Positions 1-6,392 of a DNA stretch of 7,862 bases are shown piece after piece (the stretch's first letter is position 1; the number at the start of each line of letters is the position of its first letter). Under the pieces are notes generated by a model that worked only from the letters and a program-made list of their open reading frames with translations, was not told where the DNA came from and made no database searches. The stretch covers positions 19,936-27,797 of the forward strand of contig NVUO01000025.1 of the NCBI GenBank assembly GCA_002733155.1. The letters are read 5' to 3'. The stretch comes from Sulfurimonas sp. (lineage in GTDB: Bacteria > Campylobacterota > Campylobacteria > Campylobacterales > Sulfurimonadaceae). The translations under genes were made by a program, and so were the position numbers.

Positions 1-103
1 AATTATCTAAACCAAATATATTATTATTTTTATCTTCTAAAAGTTTTTCTATTATATGAGAAGCGATAAAGCCTGCGGAACCAGTTACTAATATATTAGT
101 CAT
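1..103 (-). CDS. NAD-dependent epimerase/dehydratase, N-terminal fragment (runs off left edge)
   Basis: Only the first 34 codons are in the window, read from an ATG at 103-101. The product starts MTNILVTGSAGFIASH, the first beta strand and dinucleotide-binding loop of the extended short-chain dehydrogenase/reductase (SDR) family that epimerises or dehydrates nucleotide sugars; FGLDN at residues 30-34 is the second strand. The third glycine of the usual GxxGxxG loop is alanine (A14), a small change. The gene overlaps the end of pglK by 8 bp (ATGACTAA), so translation is probably coupled. Position next to pglK suggests it makes a sugar nucleotide for the same glycan. The catalytic YxxxK region lies outside the window, so the substrate (GalE/Gne-like, 4,6-dehydratase or other) cannot be decided. 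Confidence 0.85.
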   Translation of the reverse strand, partial: MTNILVTGSAGFIASHIIEKLLEDKNNNIFGLDN

Positions 104-1787
104 TATATATAGTCCCATTACTTAACTTGTATATTTTTTCACACCTCTCAAGTGTAGTTAACCTATGCGCTATAATGATTAAAGTTTTATCACTACTTAC
201 ATCATAAATCTCATTCATTATTTTTTTTTCTGTCTTATCATCTAAGGCACTAGTAGCCTCATCGAGCACAAGTATTTCAGGATCTATATATAAAGCTCTT
301 GCTATAGCAATTCTTTGTTTTTGTCCACCACTTAACAAAATTCCACCCTCACCAACTAATGTATCTTGTCCTAGTTTAGTATTTAAAAAGTCATATATCT
401 TAGCTTTTTTTAATACCTCATCTATCTTTTCTTTATCATACTTTGAGCCAAATGCTACATTTTCACCAACTGTTCCATCAAAAAGGTAAACCGACTGAGG
501 TATATAACCTACCTTAGATCTCCACGATTTTATATTTAAATTATCTAATATTTTGTTATCAGATTTTATACTTCCATTTTGAGGTTTATATAGTCCAATA
601 ATTATATCAACTAATGTGCTTTTTCCACTACCGCTCTCACCTATAAAAGCAATTTTTGAGCCTTTTTTAATCTCTATGTTAATGTCTTTTAAAATTGGAA
701 TATTTTCTTCGTATTCAAAACTTAAATTTTCTATAGTTATTTTTTTAGAAAATGAGATATGCTCATCTCCTAAATTTTCATTATCATACAATAAATCATT
801 ATGGACTATATCAAGTGACTTATGTAAAAAAAGGATTTGGTTATAACTACTTGCTATTCTATTTACTGACGGCATAAGCCTATATAAAGCTAAAACAAAC
901 ATAGAAATAATTGCTAATAAACTTGCTATATTGTTTTCATATTTCCAAACTAAGTAAGTTATTATAAAAACAATTATTCCAAAACCAACAGCCTCTAAAA
1001 AAAGCCTTGGTACTTGGTTTAGTGTAGTAGCTGTTATATTTGATTGTGCATATGTGTAACTTGCATCTGAAAAATTTTTTATTATATCTTTGTCATTTGA
1101 CTGAAGTTTAATAAGTTTAAAGTTTCCAAAACTTTTATTTATTATTTCGTAAAACTTTTTTTGTACTTCAACTTTTATAACTCCAACTTTTTTAATTTTC
1201 TTAGATACAGTTTTCACCATCAAAAATGCATTAAAGGCTAAAATGATTGTTAAAAGAAATGTTATTTTATAATTGACATATAACATCATTGAATATATAA
1301 ATATCACTATAAATACTTCACTCATCATAAATAAGATAGCTGAGATTAAAATTGTAAGATTTGATGCTTCATTTATAATTGTTTTAGTCATAGTAGATGA
1401 GTTTCTTTTTACAAAGTCTTTATAAGCTAGGCCCATATAGTTTTCAAAAAGTCTATAAGCTAAAAGGTGATACCTATTTTGCGTAAATATATTTAACATA
1501 TAAAAGTAAAATATATTTATTAAACTTCTAAAAATATAAAAGAAAATCAAAACAATACCAAATACTATCACAAAATTTACATCATTATTAAAAGAGAATA
1601 TATTGTAAACATATGCATAATACTCATTTGTATGTATAAGATTAAAATCAGTAGCTACAGCTATAAAAGGCATAATTACAGATATACCAGCTGTCTCTAT
1701 TATAGAGATGATTATAGAAAAGAAAAATAAACCTAATAAAAACTGTTTATCTCTTCTTGTTAAAAGACTTCTTAATTTTTTTATCAA
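96..1787 (-). CDS. pglK: PglK-like ABC flippase for lipid-linked glycan
   Basis: This is a 563-residue ABC half-transporter, membrane domain first and ATPase domain second, which should act as a homodimer in the inner membrane. Hydrophobic segments lie near residues 17-41, 72-97, 146-170, 173-192, 263-283 and 287-303. The ATPase has Walker A GESGSGKST (383-391), Q-loop Q431, signature LSGGQ (485-489), Walker B ILVLDE (505-510) and switch H541. From memory of Campylobacter jejuni PglK (564 residues), similarity runs from the first residues (IKKL, DKQF, MPFI) through FVLALYRLMPS to the end. That protein uses ATP to flip an undecaprenyl-pyrophosphate-linked oligosaccharide to the periplasm for N-glycosylation. 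The start is TTG at 1787-1785, directly after the previous stop; homology from residue 2 and an AGG six bases upstream support it. The glycan and acceptor here are unknown; no oligosaccharyltransferase is visible. Confidence 0.88.
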   Translation of the reverse strand: MIKKLRSLLTRRDKQFLLGLFFFSIIISIIETAGISVIMPFIAVATDFNLIHTNEYYAYVYNIFSFNNDVNFVIVFGIVLIFFYIFRSLINIFYFYMLNIFTQNRYHLLAYRLFENYMGLAYKDFVKRNSSTMTKTIINEASNLTILISAILFMMSEVFIVIFIYSMMLYVNYKITFLLTIILAFNAFLMVKTVSKKIKKVGVIKVEVQKKFYEIINKSFGNFKLIKLQSNDKDIIKNFSDASYTYAQSNITATTLNQVPRLFLEAVGFGIIVFIITYLVWKYENNIASLLAIISMFVLALYRLMPSVNRIASSYNQILFLHKSLDIVHNDLLYDNENLGDEHISFSKKITIENLSFEYEENIPILKDINIEIKKGSKIAFIGESGSGKSTLVDIIIGLYKPQNGSIKSDNKILDNLNIKSWRSKVGYIPQSVYLFDGTVGENVAFGSKYDKEKIDEVLKKAKIYDFLNTKLGQDTLVGEGGILLSGGQKQRIAIARALYIDPEILVLDEATSALDDKTEKKIMNEIYDVSSDKTLIIIAHRLTTLERCEKIYKLSNGTIYND

Positions 1788-2063
1788 TTATAACCTACCA
1801 TCACTATTTTTTAATACTGATTTAATATCGTAAACTACTTGCTTTGTATTATCATGAGATACTGCCATAACTACAGCTTCATAATCATCATAATCAATGT
1901 CATTATTAAGTTCTAAATTATATTCACTCTTTACTTCTATCTCATCTGCTTCTTTTAACTGCCTTTCATTTAATTCTAAAGTTCTGTCATATACATTATT
2001 CAACTCATCAATCCTACTTTCGTAAATATCTAAACCAACTATACATATTTTTGAGTCTCTCAC
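1788..2063 (-). pseudogene. Internally deleted nucleotide-sugar dehydrogenase remnant (UDP-sugar 6-dehydrogenase family)
   Basis: An open frame of 91 codons, GTG start (2063-2061) with GGAG eight bases upstream, TAA stop abutting the pglK TTG. Residues 3-10 (DSKICIVG) and 12-40 (DIYESRIDEL then YDRTLELNERQLKEA) match the N-terminus of full dehydrogenases (TviB/WbpO/Ugd-like, about 390-430 residues), but the glycine-rich NAD loop and following helix expected between GL and DI are missing. Residues about 41-91 (YNLEL, YEAVVMAVSHD, VVYDIKSVL, DGRL) match the extreme C-terminus. The whole catalytic core, with its cysteine, is absent, and a stretch after SHD also appears missing. It therefore cannot be a working dehydrogenase, yet the frame, start signal and stop survive. 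Its start overlaps the epimerase stop by one base. It may persist because its last codons carry the pglK ribosome binding site. A new small protein is the alternative. Confidence 0.8.
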
Positions 2064-3145
2064 TATATATTCTCCAAATCTACTTTAAAAAAGTCTACAT
2101 ACCAATCCACAAAGTTATTAATACCATCTTCTATAGAGGTTTGTGGTTTGTAGTCTAAATCGGCAATTAAGTCCTCAACATTAGCATATGTACTAGGTAC
2201 ATCTCCAGCTTGTATCGGCAACATGTTCTTTTTAGCAGTTTTTCCCAACTTTTTCTCTAAGGCTTCAATAAAATCCATAAGTTTTACAGGGTTATTATTT
2301 CCAATATTATATATCTTATATGGAGCTGGTGAACTTGATGGATCTGGATTTTTACCGTCCCAATTTTTATTACCCTTTGGTGCATTGTCATTTACTCTAA
2401 TTATACCCTCAACAATATCATCAATATAAGTAAAATCTCTTTGCATATTACCATGATTAAACACATCAATAGGCTTATCCTCTATAATTGCCTTAGTAAA
2501 AAGGTATAAAGCCATATCAGGCCTGCCCCATGGTCCATATACAGTAAAAAACCTAAGTCCAGTAGTTGGTATATTATAAAGATGTGAATATGTATGGGCC
2601 ATTAACTCGTTTGACTTTTTACTAGCTGCATAAAGGCTCATAGGATGATCGACATTTGAAGAGGTTGAAAATGGTTGTGCCTCATTTAGTCCGTATACTG
2701 ACGAACTACTTGCATATGATAAATTTTTGATTTTATTATGTCTACAAGCTTCTAATAAATTTACAAACCCAAGTATATTACTTTGCACATAAGCTAGTGG
2801 ATTAGTCAAACTATATCTAACTCCAGCTTGTGCTGCAAGATTTATAACAGTATCAAATTTCTCATCTTCAAATAATTTATTTAGGTTCTCTTTATCTTCA
2901 AGATTAAGTTTAATAAATTTATAGTTTTCATACTTAATAGATTTTAAAAGTTCATTATATTCTATAGTTTCACCATCTTTAAGTTCAGCTATAATTCCAC
3001 TTCTTTGAAGTCTTCCATATTTTACACTTTGGTCATAATAGTCATTTATATTATCAAGTCCAACTAGCTCATCTCCACGTTCAAGAAGTTTTATAGCCAA
3101 ATGACTCCCTATAAACCCTGCAGTCCCTGTAACTAGTATCTTCAT
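2063..3145 (-). CDS. UDP-glucuronate 4-epimerase-like NAD-dependent epimerase (LspL/CapI type)
   Basis: A 360-residue extended SDR enzyme, cytoplasmic, of normal length for the family. The dinucleotide loop is GTAGFIG (7-13); [10 protein letters not shown] (107-116), SSSSVYG (146-152), catalytic Y172 and K176 (YAASK), and [14 protein letters not shown] (199-212) follow. The last motif and AGVRYS are typical of enzymes that interconvert UDP-glucuronate and UDP-galacturonate, rather than of GalE or WbpP-type UDP-N-acetylglucosamine epimerases. The ATG at 3145-3143 overlaps the pgi stop (ATGA), and no good Shine-Dalgarno sequence is visible, so coupling to pgi translation is likely. Its substrate would be supplied by GalU followed by a UDP-glucose dehydrogenase. 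The gene directly downstream looks like the wreck of just such a dehydrogenase, so this enzyme may depend on another copy elsewhere. The substrate is inferred from motifs only. Confidence 0.88.
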   Translation of the reverse strand: MKILVTGTAGFIGSHLAIKLLERGDELVGLDNINDYYDQSVKYGRLQRSGIIAELKDGETIEYNELLKSIKYENYKFIKLNLEDKENLNKLFEDEKFDTVINLAAQAGVRYSLTNPLAYVQSNILGFVNLLEACRHNKIKNLSYASSSSVYGLNEAQPFSTSSNVDHPMSLYAASKKSNELMAHTYSHLYNIPTTGLRFFTVYGPWGRPDMALYLFTKAIIEDKPIDVFNHGNMQRDFTYIDDIVEGIIRVNDNAPKGNKNWDGKNPDPSSSPAPYKIYNIGNNNPVKLMDFIEALEKKLGKTAKKNMLPIQAGDVPSTYANVEDLIADLDYKPQTSIEDGINNFVDWYVDFFKVDLENI

Positions 3146-4353
3146 TGTTTATCACTTTTTAATTTATTTTTTAATATAATTTTACCAGCTTCAACACCTG
3201 GTTGATCATACGCATCTATATACATAAACTTAGCGCATACTGATGTTAAAAGTTCGTACTCATACATCAAACTTGCACAACTTTTCTCACGAACTCCATC
3301 CATAGTTATTACATCACATGGGATATCATTTAAATTATTAATTGATTCTATAGTAGCATCAGCCTGACTTTTTATAAGGGAAGAAAATTCCAAATTATCA
3401 AGATAGTCTAACTCTTCTAAACCCTCTAACTTTACAGCAGGAATTTTTAAATTATTATCAAAATCATCAACCTTTATAACTGTAACTGTCTTATCCCTTC
3501 TTCCCTCTATAATTAACTGTAAAAAAGAGTGCTGATCAATTGGTCCGATAATTCCGACAGGAGTTAAACCCTGCCTAGTTTTATTTATATCAATTTTACC
3601 TAAGCTCTCACCCCATAATTGTATATACCATTTGTTAAAACCCTCTAACCTAGATGAGTATGAAAAAACTACATTTATGTTAAAGCTATTTTTATATTCA
3701 ACAAAAAATCTTGCTTTTTTAAGGATTCTGTCATAAGTTTGTTCTTTATTAAAAAAAGAGTTATAAATGTCTCTAGCCCCATCTAAAATTTTATCTATAT
3801 CTATACCAACTATAGTTAGGGGCAACAATCCAACAGCTGAAAAAACTGAAAAACGTCCACCAATATTTTTTTGAATTTCAAAAATTTTTATATTATTTAC
3901 TTGTGCGTATTTATTTAACTTTGAATCATTTTCTGTAATAATTATAGTATTTAATTTATCACATTTTATAAGAGAATTTATATATTTAAAAATTGCTATA
4001 GTCTCAATAGTAGTTCCAGATTTAGATATAACTATAAAAAGAGTATCATCTAAGTTAATATTATCAACCTTAGACTTAATATCAACTGGATCAGTAGTCT
4101 CTAAAAAATAAAGTTTTTTACTTAAAGTTTTTGAGTGTTTTAAAAACTTATATATAGCATATGTACCTAAGGTACTTCCACCAATTCCAATCACAACAAT
4201 ATTAGTTTGTTTTACATCTTTAGCATATTTTTTAAATATACTAGTATCTTGATGAACTAAGTTATAATAGCCAATAGAATCTTTTTCTTTTTTTATCTCA
4301 TTAAAAACATCTTCATCTGATATACTTGGATTAAAGTTATGTTTATAAGTCAT
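3142..4353 (-). CDS. pgi: Glucose-6-phosphate isomerase
   Basis: Interconverts glucose-6-phosphate and fructose-6-phosphate in the cytoplasm. The 403-residue length matches the short bacterial and campylobacter form rather than the ~550-residue E. coli type. Visible landmarks are GIGGS (56-60), the phosphate-binding SKSGTTIET (110-118), the first PGI signature around [11 protein letters not shown] (165-175), WGES with catalytic E249, DQHS with H275, and the second signature DQPGVEAGK (383-391) ending in the catalytic lysine K391. All key residues are present, so it should be active. It starts six bases after the galU stop and overlaps the epimerase start by four. The galU-pgi pair is also adjacent in Campylobacter jejuni. 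In this operon it feeds hexose phosphate toward UDP-glucose; glycolytic or gluconeogenic use is equally possible. No clear Shine-Dalgarno sequence precedes the ATG. Confidence 0.95.
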   Translation of the reverse strand: MTYKHNFNPSISDEDVFNEIKKEKDSIGYYNLVHQDTSIFKKYAKDVKQTNIVVIGIGGSTLGTYAIYKFLKHSKTLSKKLYFLETTDPVDIKSKVDNINLDDTLFIVISKSGTTIETIAIFKYINSLIKCDKLNTIIITENDSKLNKYAQVNNIKIFEIQKNIGGRFSVFSAVGLLPLTIVGIDIDKILDGARDIYNSFFNKEQTYDRILKKARFFVEYKNSFNINVVFSYSSRLEGFNKWYIQLWGESLGKIDINKTRQGLTPVGIIGPIDQHSFLQLIIEGRRDKTVTVIKVDDFDNNLKIPAVKLEGLEELDYLDNLEFSSLIKSQADATIESINNLNDIPCDVITMDGVREKSCASLMYEYELLTSVCAKFMYIDAYDQPGVEAGKIILKNKLKSDKQ

Positions 4354-4359
4354 AAGAAA

Positions 4360-5337
4360 CTATTTATTACTTTTATCATAAAAATAATTAGTAGCCTGAA
4401 CAAATCCGTCTACAGATCCACAGTCAAAACGTTTGCCTTTAAACTTATACGCTATTACATTTCCAGCTTTAGCCTGTGTTAACAAGGCATCTGTAATTTG
4501 AATCTCACCACCCTTACCAGGTTTAGTATCTCTAATAATATCAAATATATCTGGTGTTAAAATATATCTACCAATAATTGCTAAATTTGATGGTGCATCC
4601 TCTGGTTCTGGTTTTTCAACCATATTAGTAACTCTAAAAAGAGATTCTGAATGCCCTGAGTAATACCCCTGCGGTACAAGTTCAGGATGACGGTTTTCTT
4701 CATTTTCAGCTTGAGTCTTATCGTCATTCTCAGCTTGAGTCTTATCGTCATTCTCAGCTTGAGTCTTGTCGTCATTCTCAGCTTGACTGGGAATCTTATC
4801 ACCAGCTATTACACCATACTTATTAGAATCTTGTGCTGGTATCTCTTCTACAGCTACAATAGAACACTGATATTTTTCATATAATTTTATCATTTGAGAT
4901 AAAACAGCATCCCCATCATTATCACATAAGTCATCTGCAAGTATTACAGCAAAAGGCTCATCTCCAATCAAAGTCTCACCACAAAGGATAGCATGACCTA
5001 GACCTTTCATTTCTATCTGTCTAGTATATGAAAATGTACAATTAGTTATAACATCTCTAATCTCTGTAAGGTAATGTTCTTTGGCTGTGCCTTTTATTTG
5101 GTGCTCTAATTCATAAGATATATCAAAATGATCTTCAATTGCACGTTTACCACGACCAGTAACGATAGCCATAGTCTCACAGCCTGCACTGATAGCCTCC
5201 TCTACTCCATATTGTAGAAGAGGCTTAGTTAAAACAGGTAACATCTCTTTTGGTATAGCTTTTGTAGCTGGAAGGAATCTTGTTCCATATCCAGCTGCCG
5301 GAAATAGACACTTTTTTATTTTTTTATTTTTTGACAC
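4360..5337 (-). CDS. galU: UTP-glucose-1-phosphate uridylyltransferase with in-frame repeat insertion
   Basis: Makes UDP-glucose from UTP and glucose-1-phosphate in the cytoplasm. The nucleotide-binding N-terminus is FPAAGYGTRFLPATKAIPKE (12-31), with MLPVLTKP (32-39), GLGHAILC (112-119), LADD (133-136), NKYGVIAGD (172-180), MVEKPEPEDAPS (239-250) and KGGEIQITDAL (275-285). The length is 325 residues; about 52 (roughly 181-232) form a hydrophilic insert made of QAENDDKT three times, QAENEENR, then HPELVPQGYYSGHSES. Without it the protein would be about 273 residues, normal for the family. The insert is the translation of a repeat element also seen at 6210-6387. It falls between IAGD and the MVEKP strand, probably a surface loop, and all conserved motifs on both sides are intact, so activity is plausible. 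The start is GTG (5337-5335) with AGGG six bases upstream; the first residues are lysine-rich from A-tracts. Confidence 0.95.
   Translation of the reverse strand: MSKNKKIKKCLFPAAGYGTRFLPATKAIPKEMLPVLTKPLLQYGVEEAISAGCETMAIVTGRGKRAIEDHFDISYELEHQIKGTAKEHYLTEIRDVITNCTFSYTRQIEMKGLGHAILCGETLIGDEPFAVILADDLCDNDGDAVLSQMIKLYEKYQCSIVAVEEIPAQDSNKYGVIAGDKIPSQAENDDKTQAENDDKTQAENDDKTQAENEENRHPELVPQGYYSGHSESLFRVTNMVEKPEPEDAPSNLAIIGRYILTPDIFDIIRDTKPGKGGEIQITDALLTQAKAGNVIAYKFKGKRFDCGSVDGFVQATNYFYDKSNK
4642..4797. repeat. Composite palindromic/tandem repeat element inserted in galU
   Basis: An element of about 155 bp bounded by AGATTC (4642-4647) and GAATCT (4791-4796). From left to right on the + strand it holds an inverted hairpin element with stems ATTCTGAA (4644-4651) and TTCAGGAT (4681-4688), three 24-bp units (4698-4721, 4722-4745, 4746-4769), and a closing hairpin with stems ATTCTCAG (4774-4781) and CTGGGAAT (4787-4794) around CTTGA. 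The first and second units differ at two bases, the second and third at one. The left hairpin holds exactly 24 extra bases (4652-4675) beside its loop. The minus-strand galU frame and two other frames stay open through it. GC content looks higher than the surrounding gene. No clear target-site duplication is seen. Confidence 0.85.
4698..4769. repeat. 24-bp tandem repeat array (3 units) within galU
   Basis: Three head-to-tail 24-bp units, each made of the left stem and loop of the hairpin motif (GTCATTCTCAG then CTTGA) plus GTCTTATC or a near variant, without the right stem. A fourth partial copy continues into the closing hairpin at 4770. The minus-strand translation is an eight-residue repeat, QAENDDKT. 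The unit length is a multiple of three, so gain or loss of units leaves galU in frame. Confidence 0.9.
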
Positions 5338-5362
5338 AAAACACCCTAAATATTTTTAAATT

Positions 5363-5368
5363 ATTATA
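5363..5368 (-). promoter_or_regulatory. Candidate -10 box for galU operon
   Basis: The minus strand reads TATAAT here, 25 bases before the galU GTG, inside the only real gap (54 bp) between the glycosyltransferase and the galU operon. Campylobacterota sigma-70 promoters usually depend on a good -10 box without a conserved -35 box, so this is a plausible start for the galU-pgi-epimerase-pglK transcript. In such AT-rich DNA the match may be chance, and read-through from upstream is also possible. Confidence 0.35.
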
Positions 5369-5371
5369 TAG

Positions 5372-5387
5372 TTATTATGCATAATAA
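5372..5387. promoter_or_regulatory. Perfect 16-bp palindrome upstream of galU
   Basis: TTATTATGCATAATAA is a perfect inverted repeat just upstream of the candidate -10 box and just after the glycosyltransferase stop codon. Its place would suit a dimeric regulator binding in the -35 region. It has no loop, is weak as an RNA hairpin and is not followed by a U-run, so a terminator is unlikely. Chance in AT-rich sequence cannot be excluded. Confidence 0.3.
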
Positions 5388-5391
5388 AAGT

Positions 5392-6201
5392 TTAACCTTC
5401 AAATAAGCGAAGTTTATTTTCATAATCTTTGACCTCTTTGCCTTTTTTATGTTTTATTGCACCACTTAAAAGAAGTTTATATTTTTGTACCAAAGTTTGT
5501 TTAATAAGTTTCTTATCACTTATTTCTAAACTTAGTAATTTTTCCAAAGACTTTACTCTAAATCTATCCATACCCCAATATTTCATACTAAGCTGGTCAT
5601 TAGCTCCACCATATTTAGTTATTAGTTTCTCATTAATTAAACCTATATGATTTTTAGCAGCTACCCTTAACCATAAATCATAATCTTCGCAGACCTCTAA
5701 ACTTTCATCAAATAAACCAACTTGGTCTAATAAATTTTTATGTACAATTGTCGCTGATGGGGCTATAAAACAATGAGATAGACATTCTTCAAATATATCT
5801 CCGCCTATTTTTTGATACTTTTTTGGAACTTTAACAACATTTCCATCTCTTATCCATCTCTCATCTGTATAAGAAATTAAAACATTCTCATTATTTTTAT
5901 GAAATTCACTTTGAAGTTCTAGTTTATTTATATGCCATTCATCATCAGAATCTAAAAATGCTATCCACTCACAAGAAGATTTTTTAATACCTAAATTTCT
6001 TGCAGATGATACTCCTCCCTTTGTTTTATAAAAATATTTAATTTTTGGAAAATCTTTTTGTATCAAGGATGTCTTATCTGTTGAACCATCATCAATAACT
6101 ATAATTTCTTTGGCTTGATATGTTTGAGTAAAAACTGATTTTAATGCTCGTTTTAAAAACTCATATCTGTTGTATGTTGGGATTATTACTGAAATTTGCA
6201 T
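5392..6201 (-). CDS. Family 2 glycosyltransferase
   Basis: A 269-residue GT-A fold glycosyltransferase that should move a sugar from a nucleotide donor to an acceptor at the cytoplasmic side of the membrane. It begins MQISVIIPTYNR, followed by IDDGSTD (36-42), the GGVSSARNLGI stretch (62-72) typical of the family, the metal-binding DSDDEW (84-89), and the acidic EDYDLWLR (172-179) where the catalytic base is expected. No transmembrane segment is evident. The C-terminal ~50 residues are lysine-rich and not diagnostic. The ATG at 6201-6199 starts eight bases after a repeat hairpin (6210-6236); the best upstream purine run, AGGA, lies within that hairpin and is somewhat far from the ATG. The family is clear, but donor, acceptor and linkage are not. 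It may contribute to the same glycan as the downstream genes. Confidence 0.88.
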   Translation of the reverse strand: MQISVIIPTYNRYEFLKRALKSVFTQTYQAKEIIVIDDGSTDKTSLIQKDFPKIKYFYKTKGGVSSARNLGIKKSSCEWIAFLDSDDEWHINKLELQSEFHKNNENVLISYTDERWIRDGNVVKVPKKYQKIGGDIFEECLSHCFIAPSATIVHKNLLDQVGLFDESLEVCEDYDLWLRVAAKNHIGLINEKLITKYGGANDQLSMKYWGMDRFRVKSLEKLLSLEISDKKLIKQTLVQKYKLLLSGAIKHKKGKEVKDYENKLRLFEG

Positions 6202-6209
6202 TGTTTTCT

Positions 6210-6387
6210 AGATCCTAAATCAAGTTTAGGATGACATACTACTTGTTGTAACTTGAGATATTTTTCTCATTCCAAACTGATAAATATCCGTCATTCCAAC
6301 TTGATGAATATCAGCAATTCCAAATTGGCAAATATCAGCAATTCCAAATTGGCAAATATCCGTCATTCCAAACTTGATTTGGAATCT
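6210..6387. repeat. Composite palindromic/tandem repeat element between mqnE and glycosyltransferase
   Basis: A 178-bp element that occupies nearly all of the 191-bp gap, ending five bases from the mqnE stop and beginning eight bases from the glycosyltransferase start. Left hairpin: stems ATCCTAAA (6212-6219) and TTTAGGAT (6225-6232) around TCAAG. Right hairpin: stems ATTCCAAA (6365-6372) and TTTGGAAT (6378-6385) around CTTGA. Both stems are perfect, and the two hairpins face each other in opposite orientation. Between them lie five 24-bp units (from 6241), two of them identical. The plan is the same as that of the element inside galU, with more tandem units. No transposase or coding capacity is evident, so any movement would need outside help. 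Confidence 0.85.
6241..6360. repeat. 24-bp tandem repeat array (5 units, first degenerate)
   Basis: Units are 6241-6264 (degenerate, aligned on CTTGA), 6265-6288, 6289-6312, 6313-6336 and 6337-6360. The last two are identical; several share an ATTCCAA core and an AATATC end. They resemble the left half of the closing hairpin at 6361-6387, as in the galU array. Units abut with no variable spacers. Confidence 0.85.
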
Positions 6388-6392
6388 ACTTA

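Noticed and set aside
4581..4802. Second minus-strand frame through the galU insert with a basic repeat
   Set aside because: Out of frame with an intact, well-conserved galU; open only because the repeat lacks stops in several frames.
4687..4884. Plus-strand open frame with a hydrophobic SLSLIVIL repeat, antisense to galU
   Set aside because: It arises from the opposite strand of the galU repeat array. The apparent membrane segment is a by-product of the repeat.
5307..5337. A-tracts (5-7 bases) at the start of galU as a phase-variation site
   Set aside because: Tracts are short and interrupted, of a length common in this AT-rich DNA; C. jejuni-type phase variation usually involves longer G/C tracts.
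6241..6387. Possible CRISPR array
   Set aside because: The 24-bp units abut directly with no unique spacers, units are degenerate, and no cas gene is in view.
6362..6387. Hairpin after the mqnE stop as a rho-independent terminator
   Set aside because: The stem is AT-rich and no U-run follows on the minus strand. The same hairpin occurs inside coding galU, so termination is unlikely to be its main role.
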